From: Bostrychus sinensis
Taxonomy: Eukaryota > Chordata > Actinopteri > Gobiiformes > Eleotridae
Length of the DNA stretch: 64,000 nucleotides
Direction of reading: 5' to 3'
Assembly: GCA_020698575.1 (NCBI GenBank)
Contig: CM036251.1
Span: 31,685,288 to 31,749,287 of the forward strand
Made by a program: the position numbers and the translations under genes. The notes under the pieces are model-generated. The model had not been told where the DNA came from and made no database searches. It worked only from the letters and a program-made list of their open reading frames with translations. Each line of letters starts with the position of its first letter. The stretch's first letter is position 1. Below, piece by piece: positions 23,263-35,339 of this stretch.

Positions 23263-24973
23263 ATACCAGTACAATAGCACGCTGCTTTCAGTACCTTTAA
23301 GTGCAGGCATAAAGCAAAATAATGCTATAAACATTTTCAATGCATTTATGGAATGTTTAATAAGATGCAGATATTTGTGGGGACTTATCAGTGTAAAGCT
23401 GAACTTGTTTTGTAGACTTTAGGTAAACTGTTAACCCATTTGATAGCATATTATAACAAGAGCTAAAGAAAGCATATAAATTATTTTTCAATGGTTTTTA
23501 ATATGCTGAGACTTACCAATAAGGGGGTGAAAGGTAAGATAAATGATGATGATAAAATCAGCTCTATAAGCTTTACATAAGCTCCCAACTTCCATTTGGA
23601 GTCATATATTATATTTTAATGTGGCAAATTGGTTCAGGTTAAGATATTTTTTGTTAAATTAAAAGCAGGAAGGGTAGCTCTGTTGTTGTTGTGAGTGCTG
23701 CAAATGCTTAGTCACAGGTGTTTTCACCAGACAGGACAGCAAGAGTAAAACTGAATAGCACCGCTTTCACTTTTACTTTATTAGGTAAAAGCAAGGCACA
23801 GTGTTATTGTGGGACAGCTAATGGAAGCTCTAAAAGTAGCAAAAAGTAAATATACACCAGTTTCTTACCATGGAGTTTTATTATTAGACGTAGTGCTGGC
23901 CAATCTAAGTATTTCAGAGAGCTGTGAATAGTGAAAGCATGAGTAGATCAAAAACTTATGTGAAACTGTTTAACAGAGTCCAGCTGAGGCACCGTTACCA
24001 TTAAGTCGAGCCTTATCTCTGCAGAGAATAGAAGTTTGCAGCCTTTCCTTCCAAAATCTTAAAAGCTATTAAGCCATTTTTTTTTTCCCCTGCATTGTTA
24101 CTTCCCCTTCATCACCTCTGCAGCACAGGCCCTGCACTGGCGCCCAAGTAAACAATATCCTTACGCAATAACACAACACAATGTGCCTGTGTGTTTTAAC
24201 ATGGAGAGCTTCCAGGCACCGCTGGTTCTTCTAAAGATTGATGGGTTATTTGCCAGATTACATAAGCCGAAATCTGGACGGCGTTTACCTGGAAGAAGCC
24301 GTAAAAACATCTAGACAGAACGCATCTATAAAACTCCACAGGTGGTTCTGGAGTGACCTTAAATGCATGGACACGAGTGTGATATTAACAGCCTGGCATG
24401 TAACTATAGAAGGGCATTTTAACGTGTCATATTACTATTTATGATGGCTAACAAGATTTCACCCTGGCATATCTCCACTGCTTCAGTATGTATTGACATT
24501 CTATAGGCCAGTGATGAATAGTTTCCATAGCCTCGTGTCCACAGAGTGTTAGGGTATGAGTTGGATCAGTAAGTTTGGTATGGTAACCCCTGAGAGTCTG
24601 CTATGACCACATGCAAAACAGCAGATATAAACAGTGACATCATACAAGCACTACATGCATTTAATCTGAAGCCATTCATTTAAATAGAAGCAAGTAAAAT
24701 TGCATTGTTGCTGCAGTGGCTAGAAAATAAAATGCTCTTGCACAAACTGGTGTCTTTTCAAATTACTCACAGTAATTACCATCCACACCAGTGTCAGTGT
24801 TTTAATTCATTAACTTATTTAACACTTATTTCCACTTGCTATGAGCAATGTGAATTCACAAGATTTACATTACTACTATAGACCCTTGATGTATTTGTAA
24901 AGAGAATGTCTCCACTCCAAAGACTGGTACTGGAAGTTAAAAAGACAATACATTTTGAATAGAAAAATTACTG
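23263..24973. other. Intergenic, single-copy-looking
   Basis: 24100-24420 has balanced composition and no match elsewhere in the window, so it is a candidate conserved non-coding block. No exon is supportable. Confidence 0.4.
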
Positions 24974-24976
24974 TTA

Positions 24977-25175
24977 AGCTGGGGACACACTACACGATTT
25001 TCTCAGTCGTTACAGATTCTGAAAAGACTTGGAGCACACACTAACGACTGGTTTCAGCAGATTTAGTTCTGACGACTGAAAGACTGGGGCTCACACATTT
25101 AACGACTGTAAAGACTCAATGCAACTGTGAATTGTTATAAAATTGGGCAAAAAATCATGTAGTGTGTCCCCAGCT
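24977..25175. mobile_element. PIF/Harbinger-type MITE with TTA target duplication
   Basis: The termini AGCTGGGGACACACTACA and its reverse complement form a near-perfect inverted repeat. TTA lies at 24974-24976 and again at 25176-25178, the 3-bp duplication typical of PIF/Harbinger. The 199-bp interior has no coding capacity. A longer relative with the same left end is at 42709-43410. Confidence 0.85.
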
Positions 25176-25178
25176 TTA

Positions 25179-27114
25179 GTCAACAAACATTGCCAATTAT
25201 GAATATTCAAAACAGTTTTGGCAACTGACAACCAAATGACCACATGTAAGTAACATCAGAGCCTGGTTAGTGAGTGTGTAAATGTTTAGTTGTTTTATTT
25301 AATGTAGCAAGTTAGCATCTATAATATGCAGAAAAGCTAAAAGCTACATAATTTAAAGTAACACTGGACAAGTAGTTACAGAAATGTAGTTGACCACAAT
25401 AGATTGTCATTGTTCGCTCAATGTCAAACACCATTAATTCTACTTATGATAAGTTTACTTTTGCAACTGAAACTGACTCAGATCTGGATGCTAAATCTTC
25501 CTAGTATATTTGAATGAATATATAAACAACAACCATTCATTCCGGCTGTCTAAAAACTCCTAATTCATATTTTTATTTTGTTTCCTCATTTAAATGAATG
25601 GGACAGAACATTGACCTTGGTACCAGTTTGTGTGCACATCACTGCTGGAAGGATCTATAACCTACCTTACTGTCTACATTATAGCAGGGCCATGTTTCTT
25701 TATTACATCTAAAACAACATTTGTGTGAAAACCACAGTGTTGTAAAATTTGTATATGCACACATTTTTATAAATGTAGTCTTTTGTAACAGTTAACCTCA
25801 GACAGTAACACTGAGTGGTGTGAGTGTGACAGAACTTTTATTTCTCTTCAGAAAAATGTTGAGCCCTGTTTTAATACATATTTTCTTACTGTTTTCAATT
25901 GTAAGGCGATCTTCTTGTTGTCTTGCAAGTATGCCAAACTGATTTTTTTTCCTGTTTTTGCCTTTATTTAGGGATTTCTACACTACAAAGCTGCATTACT
26001 TTTGTACATTTTAGAAACCCATTATTTAGGTATCCATTGATGAAGTGGGGTTCAATTTTCCTTAAAGTAGAGCCAAAATCTCCATTGATGTTATGGGCTA
26101 CTCCCAAGACCAGAGAAATAGAGAGGGTTGTGTCAGGAAGGGCATAAAAACCTGCCAAAGCACCCAAGTGAGTATTTCACATGACAGAAAGAAGACAGCC
26201 AAAACCAGTGGTTTGAATATTCCTACTGTTACACATGTATATGCTAGCTTTGTGTGAGTTCATCCAAGAAAAAAAAGTGCCTGATGTGCAAGACAAAGTT
26301 ACTTCATTTAAAGAAAAGTAGAAGTTTGCGTGACAAAAATTGCACACACTGGGACGCTTACTCGAGACATATTCCGTTTTACAATGAAAACTCTTAAGTT
26401 TGCTGGCCAGAGCTGCATTTTATTTCAGTGCATGGGAACACCCCGAACATTTCTGCTACAAAAGATTGTCCCGGTAATAAACCTCGGCCACAGTCTGCTC
26501 TCTCGGTTCTATTATGTCCAGCTGAAAATGAAAAATGACATGCAAGCCTCAGTCTCCACAACATTCCTTCATCTCTCATGCATCATTCATGTCATGGCCT
26601 TTATGGTCGCGTCAGTCTTTGGAGCAGGTGATTCAGTGCTTTCATACACAACGTCCTGCCTGTTCTCCTCTGTCTGTGATAAGCTCCATTTTTACCACAC
26701 ATTTGTCTTAATGAGCTCGTTCTACATTCATCGCCACTAATTACTTTCCCTAATCGTCACCAGACACATGGCACTCTATTAACAGTATTTTTTTCACTAA
26801 AGACTGGTACCTTATGTTGGAAAAATGATTCCTTTTTGCTGTCTTCTCTCACTCCGCTCGTATTCCCGCATGTTGTTTTGGAAATCTCGCCCATATGGCA
26901 TGCTCTTTGATGTCTTTCCCAAATCCATGTGGATGTTGGTTGTCATGTTGCTTCATGGCGGGAACGTTCTGGACTCCAGCGTGTGAGCCTTCCAAAACAC
27001 ACACACACACACACTTTTGCATGGACACTTTCAGTTCTGACTTTTTAACTACCATAGGTTTAAGTCCAGTGACTCTTTGTAGTCCCCACAAATGAGAAAA
27101 TGCTGCCAATAGCC

Positions 27115-27145
<31 letters not shown>

Positions 27146-28250
27146 CATGCCATGTTTTAAGGAATAAAATACCCAGAAAATCAGGCAAGGGATCATATTT
27201 CAGCTATTTCCTCTGTTAAAGTCTTCAAAATGTAGTTATAAGTCTGGAAATGCGGTGCATGTACTGAAGTGGAGATAACTGACTCAGAGTGTGAAAAAAA
27301 CTTATTTTGAGAAAATTTGAGGTAATATTTCAGATAGAAATCTATAGAAACAAGTTGACTAAGAGTAATGAAATAAACAAAAGCTACATCTTAAAGGAGC
27401 AAACTGAGCAAAATCTCAAAATTGATTAAACAAACAAAAAAGAAAAAAAAAAAGAAAAAAAAGAAAAAGATGTTTACTGTAGTGTCTCATCTTCACCCTC
27501 TTACACCAAGACATTTCTTGATGTTTTGTGACAGTATTTTGATGAAAAACTTTATTCAAATGGCAGAAATGTTGGGATGAATTTTCAGATTTCAGGATTT
27601 CTTTTTTTGTTTTTTGTTTGTTTTTGTTTTTTTTTAGAAAATCCTTTACCTCAAAGACATTGTTTGTGCTACTGACTCCCATTCAAATAACATTATTTGA
27701 ATATACTGCCATTACAATATCATTTCAAATATTTCATAGTTTCATGATAGTGAGGGATTGGAATTTTCATTTTTTATAGTTTCAGAAGGTGCATAATTTC
27801 CTCATATATGGTAGATAGAGGTATACATAAAAAAAAATAACAAAAATGATTTGGGTGTGTTTTAAGGGTGTCATAAATTGGTGTGAAAGTGTGTGTTGAG
27901 AAGTTGGTGTGTATGTGTATATGTGTGTGCACACATCCAAAATGTAGTCTTTACTGAGATATGCATGTGGCAATTTTTTGCTGTATTTTGAAATCAACTT
28001 TTAATCACAAAAACTGACATTTTAGGGCTTACATTTCATAAACACTAAGAATTTTTGCTATGTATGGCAAGGACTGAATTTAATCATTGTTAGCATGCAA
28101 CCAAAAAAAAAAAAAAAAAAAAAATATGGATTATTAAATATTAATAATATATTTTTTTGTGTCTTAACGTGAAATGTATAAGAAAAGCATTTAATAGCTT
28201 ACCCACATTTGGCACTACACCCGGTGTACACGTTTCACCTAATAGCATGA
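25179..28250. other. Intergenic with small repeats and a candidate conserved block
   Basis: A reverse fragment of the GATGCCCTTCCTG repeat family lies at 26129-26160. Simple repeats: (AC)8 near 26998-27013 and an A27 run near 27117-27143; poly(A) at 28103-28124. 26320-26760 is single-copy-looking with an unconvincing 136-codon frame. Confidence 0.45.
25625..25790 (+). repeat. Dispersed repeat pair, copy 1
   Basis: GCAGGGCCATGTTTCT, AAAACAACATTTGTGTG and CAGTGTTGTAAAA are repeated in order at 28255-28440. The family is unknown. Confidence 0.45.
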
Positions 28251-28254
28251 CTAA

Positions 28255-28440
28255 TGTAACTGACATGATTTACCCTGCCACAATACCTTATTGCCTTTAT
28301 GACTGTGTGGCAGGGGCATGTTTCTGACCAGTTGACTGCTCTATAAAACAACATTCATGTGGAAACCTCAGTGTTGTAAAAACCTTGCTTATGCACTACT
28401 GTTTTTCACTCATTGTAGCCTCTTTCACTTCACAAAATTC
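28255..28440 (+). repeat. Dispersed repeat pair, copy 2
   Basis: GCAGGGGCATGTTTCTGACC, AAAACAACATTCATGTGG and CAGTGTTGTAAAAACC match the copy at 25625-25790. The two are direct repeats about 2.6 kb apart. Confidence 0.45.
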
Positions 28441-30500
28441 CTCCCATCTTTGTAAAATGCTCCTTGAATTCCTTCGCCTCTCAGTCATTTCCACTCTGTA
28501 GAAATGTGATCTGCCTAACTGTGAAAGTTTATTTAAAATGGGGCAAGTTTTATTGCAATGCTGATTGGTGGCATGTCTCCAGAAACTGTTTATTTGGAAG
28601 TTTTTACTAATCCCCCATTGAAATTTAACCTAAAATGGAAACATCATCTTGAAAACTGATCTGATGTTTTTCTGTCATATTTGTCACATCAAAAATGTTG
28701 CACTGTCAGTGGTAATGGACCATTGGAAAACACTTTGAATTTGCAGAGACCAAATGGATTCTTTAGACAAAAAAGAGTAGTAACCCTGGCCAGGCCTGGT
28801 TGTTTTTGTCATATCAGAATTATTGTCAGTGGTACTGCCCCTGAAGTCAAACTATGTCCATCCTGGGAGTGGATTTCCCTGAGGTTTCTGGGTTTTTCTG
28901 TGCTTTTGCTTACCAAAATGGAGGAGCTAGGCCCAGGGATGTGCTGAGACAGTCAGATAATGTTTTTAAAGGCTGTAAAATGTGCAGTGCTGTTCCAGAG
29001 GTGACCAAGACTGGTTTAAAAAGAAATATAAAAAAAAAAGCATAATAAACAACTAACCCAAATGTATGATGGTTTAACTGCTATTCCCTAAAATGACACA
29101 TTGCTGCCATAAAGGATCAGGAGGTTTTGCTGTGCACGAAGGCGTCCACTTTCATGAGCACAGAAGCCTGCTCTCCTGACCGTTTTACTCCTCCAGCAGC
29201 GACACTTCCATCTGAAATATGTGGAAGAAAAATTGGAGAGTATATATCAGCGCAGACATGGAGGTCACATCCAACCTGCTACGGATTTTATGGTGCTTCA
29301 GATTCCACCTCAGAGCCAGTGAAATGTTGTGGGACGTTTTATAAGAATCATGCATGTGAGTAAATCCAGATGTCAGAGTCTGCACACTCCCGCACTGTAG
29401 GCTTCTACAGCATTCATCTTTATAATGGTAAATTACTCTTCGCTTTGTGTGCCTGGCTGTCCCAATGTGTGTTATACTGGTGTTTCTAATGCGAGCAATG
29501 CAAAAATGTGCAAAGCCATGTCAACTTACATTTTTTACAACTTTGAAGCATATTAAACATGATGACAATAACTTAATAGAGTTTTCTGTCGTAAAAACAT
29601 ATGTATATTCACAATTAAAAAATCATGTCAGATCTTGCTTGTGGGGACTGCTAAGCTATAGCCTTAGCCAATGGTTGTCAAAATGCGGTATGCGTGCCAT
29701 TGATGGTAAACTTAGCTTTTTTTCTAGTACACAGCTTCAGCCTGCAATGTTGGCATGCTAGGTTATACTCATGGAAGTATTATAGAACAGAACAATGAAT
29801 GACATGACTGCTGTTTTCAATTAAAATGTTATTTACTTCCATGTTACGTCCATATTATTTGTGCATTGTGCTGCCCATAGAGCAGGTGCACTAGGGCCCT
29901 TGAGCAATGTGTGCTTTGTCTGGTGTACTGCGTGATTGGTTCTGACCAATGGCCGTGGTGGTGTGCTAGAGCGGTGCTGTCACAAGCACTAAAAATTATT
30001 TTTTTAACCAGATTGAGTTTTGCACAGGAGAAAAAGTCCATGATATGTATACTTTGAACAGTTGCAGCCTGACACCAGCCATTTCTTTTTTACATTGTGC
30101 TATATGGAAAATTCTTTCTGGGCCGCATGGGATTTTTCCACTGCAGTACCACAGAGAGGCCACTACCACTGGATCAGGAAGGCCATTGAGATTAGAAAAT
30201 GTGCACCAAGGACTATGAACTTGGAGCCTACACCTTGGAGAAGGTGTCAGACAGTAAGAGGTGCAAGCTTTCACTACTGTCCAACAGAACTACATAAGCA
30301 GCCTACAAAACACAGTCACAGCAAGATCATGTGAGGCTTCTGACAAAGGCTACAGGAAGTAGTAGAAACTAGTAAAGCAGGTAAACAAACACTCCTGTCT
30401 GACTCAAAGAAACTTACCAAAGCACTAATTAAAATGTCTTCAGGGGAGGGAGGGTGGTGCCCTATCCAGGTCTGATACATGCATGCTTACATTCACCTTA
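28441..30500. other. Intergenic, nothing recognised
   Basis: 29100-29360 is single-copy-looking with balanced composition. No exon, RNA gene or named repeat is supportable here. Confidence 0.45.
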
Positions 30501-31090
30501 AAGGGAAGCCATGCAGCTTTGCTATTTTTTTTTATTTTTATTTTTTGTCATTTCTTTCTCTAGTGCTCCCCCTACATTTTGGAGTAAAGCATAAAAAAAC
30601 TCAACAGTCTGGTTGACCCCTCGTTTGACTTGAGTCTCACTTTATTTTTGTATCCGAACAAAGGTTTCCTCTGCCTTTTGGAACACTGTTAAGATAAACA
30701 TCGGACTCCAATCTCCTCACTCCCATCACCAAATCCAAGCACCGCACCTTGGTGGACAGAGCCTTCGCCATCGCTGCCCCCACCCTCTGGAACTCTCTCC
30801 CCCCACACATCCGTACCTCAGACTCTCTACAAACTTTCAAAAAACAGTTAAAAACCTACCTCTTTAAAGAAGCTTTCAACCCTCAGTAACATCTTTCCTG
30901 TTCTTTTGTTCATTTGTTTGTCATATATGTTTGTTTTCTTGTAAAGCGTCTTTGAGTTGTGTGAAAAGCGCTATATAAAATTGATGTATTATTATTATTA
31001 TTATTTAAAAAATAAAACCATCGCTGGCTTGTTACTATGGCTAACTGGGACTTGCATTTTTGCGCTACCCAAGATTTCTGTGGCAGTGGT
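30501..31090 (+). repeat. Dispersed repeat R, interrupted copy
   Basis: It matches 8433-8810 on both sides of a LINE fragment: GCTCCCC, GGAGTAAAGCA and GTTGACCCC on the left; AATAAAACCATCGCTGGCTTG and GCTAACTGGGACT on the right. Removing 30693-31007 restores the order seen in the other copy. Confidence 0.6.
30693..31007 (+). mobile_element. L2-like LINE, 5'-truncated 3' end
   Basis: 30698-30889 is open and encodes the last residues of a fish L2-type reverse transcriptase protein, including DRAFAIAAPTLWNSLPPHIR and then LKTYLFKEAFNPQ before a TAA stop. The short 3' UTR has GTAAAGCGTCTTTGAG and AAAAGCGCTATATAAAA and ends in an (ATT)n tail, the usual L2-family ending. It is far too short to be active. 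Confidence 0.8.
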
Positions 31091-31997
31091 CCCATACATG
31101 TAAGGCTGTTTTTTCTCCCCATCCAGAGACATGCACTATATGTATGTTTGTGTGAATTGGTGACCATAAAACTGCCCCTAGTGAGTTAATTATCAGCCCT
31201 GCCACTAACCGGCCTTTGTCCAGGGTTTACCTTGTGTTTCCAATTTTATTAATTTATCTATTTGCCAGATATCAACATAATGCCAAAAACAATCAATTAC
31301 CACATTTAAAACAATTTCCCACAGATTGTGCAAGCATTAGTCTATTGGTCCAGGGACAGCTGGTGTGGACATGGACCATAAAAGCAAATCCTGACCTGCC
31401 TAAAATGCCTACTTGACTGTTTGGTATTAAAGCTACTGTCTATTCTTTTCTTTCTGATTTTCTGTCTGATCTTTTTTGTTCAATGTGCAATGCAGTATAA
31501 ATGTATGTAATGGGATATGGGAAGGATATGTATTTTCAGCTTTAATTTGGTGGACTATAATATGTGCAATGCCCTCTATTCCAGGTAGTATTTATGCAAA
31601 GTGTATGAATGCGGGGTTTGTAAATGGGGAGCTGACAGAGGCAGATAAAGAGGGTGAGATAGATCACACTCGTATTACTCCCCTGTGAGTGTTCCATTGC
31701 TGCAAAATGATGCAAATGAGCTGTTCAGATGGAAATGGGAAATGGCCGCCACCCAGCATGTCATTAAACCTCTAATGGGAGTGTGTTGTTCTAATGGCTT
31801 TCTCCTTGTTGTGAACCAAGCCCAGCCCTCATCTGCCATTAAACACCTGGCACGGCCGCTCTGTCCCACTCCCAGTGTTAGGGTTTGAATGTCATAATTC
31901 ATAATGCGTTTTTGTCCTTTATTTCAACCCCAAACATTATCACAGCTGAAATAAAAATAGTGAATGTGGACAATTACCTCAAGCCCATTCAATAATA
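31091..31997. other. Intergenic; candidate conserved non-coding block at 31690-31890
   Basis: 31690-31890 has no match elsewhere in the window, and homeodomain-type ATTA/TAAT words (CATTAAACC, GCCATTAAACAC). The frames across it show no protein domain. Confidence 0.4.
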
Positions 31998-32103
31998 CAA
32001 CTGGCCAAGCATGAGCCCATTGTATATAATGGTGAAAGCATTGGGCCAAAGAGAAGCCCATTAGCACTGTTACCCAATTATGGCAAATAGATGATAAAAC
32101 ACA
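31998..32103 (+). repeat. About 105-bp duplicated segment, copy 1
   Basis: AATGGTGAAAGCATTGGGCC, CCATTAGCACT and TTACCCAATTAT match 36692-36806 at roughly four of five positions. No other copy is in the window. Confidence 0.6.
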
Positions 32104-32249
32104 TTCACACGTCACTGGGCAGAGTCTGTGTTATAGCACATCAGAATTGTTATGACATTGTTTATGGTCAGATTGTAAAAAAAAAAGAATTTACACTATT
32201 ACCTTGTATAGCCAGCTGGATGGTCGGGAGATTTGAAAGCTCACAAACT

Positions 32250-32602
32250 CACAGTGCTTCCTGGAGTGGGTGGAGGTTTGTCTTTTAATTTAATTTACTT
32301 TTAAATTCTTAATTATAATTTTTAAATGTGATTTCACAGTTTTAATAGTAACTGTCTATGTACTTTCCACTTTGAATAACCCTGTGCATGAATTGTGCTA
32401 TACAAATAAACTTGCATCGCCTTGCTTTACAGAACTGAGTGATCTGAGCCCTCAGAAAGGCCATGCCAAAGAATACAGGATTAATCAAACAGAATGAATG
32501 AAACAAAACACAACTCCAGATATGTTTTTGATGAGAGAACAACATTTTAACGAGATAGAAAGCTAAAAAAGAGAGTTGATTTTGCATAATATAGCCTCTT
32601 TA
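32250..32602 (+). mobile_element. MITE of the TTAAAG family, interrupted copy with right terminus
   Basis: The left part has GTGCTTCCTGGAGTGGGTGG. The right part has GAATACAGGATTAATCAAAC and CTCCAGATATGTTTTTGATG and ends GCATAATATAGCCTCTTTAA. Between them (about 32283-32432) is a LINE/SINE-like tail with GTGCTATACAAATAAACTTG and short TTGC-type repeats, which looks like a later insertion. Confidence 0.65.
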
Positions 32603-33238
32603 ACTACATGGCGACAGAATAATGTAGCATACAATGCTATATATTTACAAAAACAGCAAAAATAAACGTGATAAATATCTGTGCAGAGCAGAGTGCTACT
32701 TCTACATTGTTCATTTTTTGCACATTTTTATGATCTAATTAAGTGATTTCCTGCCTGGGGGGGTTGCCAAAGCTTCAAAGTGGGATGCAAGGGCCTCCCA
32801 AAATACAATTCTAAGCCAGGACTAAATGATATTTACCAAAACAAACAAACAAACAAACAATAAACTGATGAATTTGGGTGTAACATAAAGGCAGTAAGAA
32901 CAGGAATATGTGTGGTAATGTATGCATTTCTGTTTACCTATGCAAATTAGCCGTCTGGCTTTTTAGATTTTGATTTAGCACAACGCAATGCACAGATGTT
33001 TCATGTGTAATGACAACACAAAGACCTGAATGAAAGGAAACTACTGCACATTGGAATATATGCTCACTGTAAACGTTTGATGGTTGTGACAGAACAGTTA
33101 GATCAGTAATTGTTCTGTCATGTTTTTCATGCTCTGAAATGTATTTAAATATTAAACTTTATTTTTCCTCAGTAATAGTCCGTGTCAGGTAGGAGCAGGG
33201 TAAAGGTCGACGACATATTCACTGGTAAAAAAAGAAGG
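32603..33238. other. Intergenic, mostly unassigned
   Basis: A short CAAATTAGCCGTCTGGC at 32944-32960 resembles the edge of the 320-bp interior repeat. An (AAAC)n run lies near 32840-32860. Confidence 0.4.
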
Positions 33239-34670
33239 TCACTTAGAAAAATGGTTGGAAATAATGATACAGCTGCAAATAAGTATTTGAACATCTGAGA
33301 ATATCAATGTTAATATTTGGTACAGTAGCCTTTGTTTGCAATTACAGAGGTCAAACGTTTCCGGTAGTTTTTCACCAGGATTGCACAAACTGCAGGAGGG
33401 ATTTTGGCCCACTCCTCCACACAGATCTTCTTTAGATCAGTCAGGTTTCTGGGCTGTCGCTGAGAAACACGGAGTTTGAGCTCCCTCCAAAGATTTTCTA
33501 TTGGGTTTAGGTCTGGAGACTGGCTAGGCCACTCCAGAACCTTGATATGCTTCTTACAGAGCCACTCCTTGGTTATCTTGGCTGTGTGCTTCGGGTCATT
33601 GTCATGTTGGAAGACCCAGCCACGACCCATCTTCAGTGCTCTAACTGAGGGAAGGAGGTTGTTCCCCAAAATCTGGCAATACATGGCCCCGGTCATCCCC
33701 TGTGCAGAAAAACACCCCCAAAGCATGAGGCTACCACCTCATGCTTCACAGTAAGGATGGCGTTCTTGGGATGGGACTCATCATTCTTCTTCCTCCAAAC
33801 ACGGTGAGTGGAATTAAGACCAAAAAGTTCTACTTTGGTCTCATCTGACCACATGACTTTCTCCCATGACTCCTCTGGATCATCCAAATGGTATTTGGCA
33901 AACTTAAGACAGGCCTTGACATGTGCTGGTTTAAGCAGGGGAACCTTCCGTGCCATGCATGATTTGAAACCATGACGTCTTAGTGTATTACCAACAGTAA
34001 CCTTGGAAACGGTGGTCCCAGCTCTTTTCAGGTCATTGACCAGACCCTCCCATGTAGTTCTGGGCTGATTCCTCACCTTTCTTAGGATCATTGAGACCCC
34101 ACAAGGTGAGATCTTGCATGAAGCCCCAGTCCGAGGGAGATTGACAGTCATGTTTATCTTCTTCCATTTTCTAATAATTGCTCCAACAGTGGTTCTTTTT
34201 TCACCAAGCTGCTTGGCAATTGCCACGTAGCCCTTTCCAGCCTTGTGGAGGTCTACAATTTTGTCTCTGGTGTCTTTGGACAGCTCTTTGGTCTTGGCCA
34301 TGTTAGTAGTTGGAGTCTTACTGATTGTATGGGGTGGACAGGTGTCTTTATGCAGCTAACGACCTCAGATAGGTGCTTCTAATTTAGGACAACAAGTGGA
34401 GTGGAGGTGGACGTTTTAAAGGCGGACTAACAGGTCTTTGAGGGTCAGAATTCTAGCTGATAGACAGGTGTTCAAATACTTATTTGCAGCTGTATCATAC
34501 AAATAAATTGTTAAAAAATCATATATTGTGATTTCTGGATTTTTTTTTTTTTTAAATGTCTCTTACAGTGGACATGCACCTATGATGAAAATTTCAGACC
34601 CCTCCATGATTTCCAAGTGGGAGAACTTGCAAAATAGCAGGGTGTTCAAATACTTATTTTCCTTACATGG
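33239..34670 (-). mobile_element. Tc1-like transposon, nearly complete
   Basis: The element carries a single transposase gene on the - strand between inverted repeats. An inner repeat (TACAGCTGCAAATAAGTATT and onwards) lies at 33264-33293 and, inverted, at 34469-34498. The right arm has a second, outer copy (GTGTTCAAATACTTATTTTC, from 34642), giving the inverted-repeat/direct-repeat layout of Tc1 elements. The left arm is short: only ACTTAGAAAAATGG-type sequence is left outside the inner repeat, so its outer repeat is lost. Without it and with a frameshifted gene the copy is inactive. Confidence 0.9.
33310..34301 (-). pseudogene. Tc1 transposase, one frameshift
   Basis: This DDE transposase would cut and paste the element at TA sites. 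The first frame starts at 34301 (MAKTKELSKDTRDKIVDLHK) and runs through paired helix-turn-helix DNA-binding regions (KQLGEKRTTVGAIIRKWKK) to the first catalytic aspartate in MWSDETKV. It loses frame near 33730-33740, just after a TVKHE stretch where the family has a glycine run, consistent with one missing base. The next frame continues from MLWGCFSAQGMTGAMYCQIL through QHDNDPKHTA to NPIENLW and stops at 33310. The spacing from the first aspartate of HDND to the glutamate of NPIENLW is 34 residues, so the DD34E signature is intact. Total length is close to the usual 340 residues. Confidence 0.92.
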
Positions 34671-34674
34671 AATC

Positions 34675-35197
34675 GATAAAAAAAAAAATTAACAAATGAA
34701 TCGCAAATCTGAAAAAAATTAATTGTAATTAATAACTGGTAGTTATTAATCACCTGTCCGTTCACCGCTGACAGGTGTGCGTTTTCCCATCATGCACTGA
34801 GCCGTGCAGCCTCCGCAGTTGTTCCTGATGAACTGCGGCGGCTCAGGTGCTGTTCACGTTTGGATCTCACGGTGACCGTCGCACTTGTGGCATCAGAGCA
34901 AGTCGGGAACAAGTCGGGCACAAATCTAACCTGAGCACTGCACACAGACCGACACTGATCCAAACTGCGCAAGTCTGGCTCATCTGGAACGCGCCTGATG
35001 GATGGAAACGGAAATGTGTCGTCTTCTACGCTCGCATGGTGCATTTCTGCCCCGCTGGAAGACCCGTGGCGTGTTGCTGCCTCTGTCAGTGTCGTCATAA
35101 TATTTTTGTTGTGATCAAATTAATCGATGCGTCAACTGAAATTAACGCGATTAAATCAATAAATTAACACATTAACGCAATAATTTTCCCAGCCCTA
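34675..35197. mobile_element. hAT-like element, right half
   Basis: The right end reads TTAACGCAATAATTTTCCC followed by AGCCCTA, the reverse complement of the TAGGGCTGGG termini of many fish hAT elements, after AATTAACGCGATTAAATC. The interior (34760-35090) is GC-rich with chance frames. A left end was not found; it may have been lost next to the Tc1 insertion. An (AT)n tract follows. Confidence 0.5.
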
Positions 35198-35339
35198 ATA
35201 TATATATATATATAAAGATTTTAAAAAGACATTTATTTTATTCTTAAAGTGTTGTGCTGTGTGGTGCAATTGAAACGCATACATACAAATTTATGGAGAA
35301 ATAAAGCTTAAATATTTTGACTGACTTTAAGGCTATACT

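Noticed and set aside
26330..26740. 136-codon frame on the + strand
   Set aside because: No domain, no splice signals framing it; a stop-free stretch of this size is expected by chance in 64 kb.
33476..33754. 92-codon frame on the + strand
   Set aside because: Antisense shadow of the Tc1 transposase.
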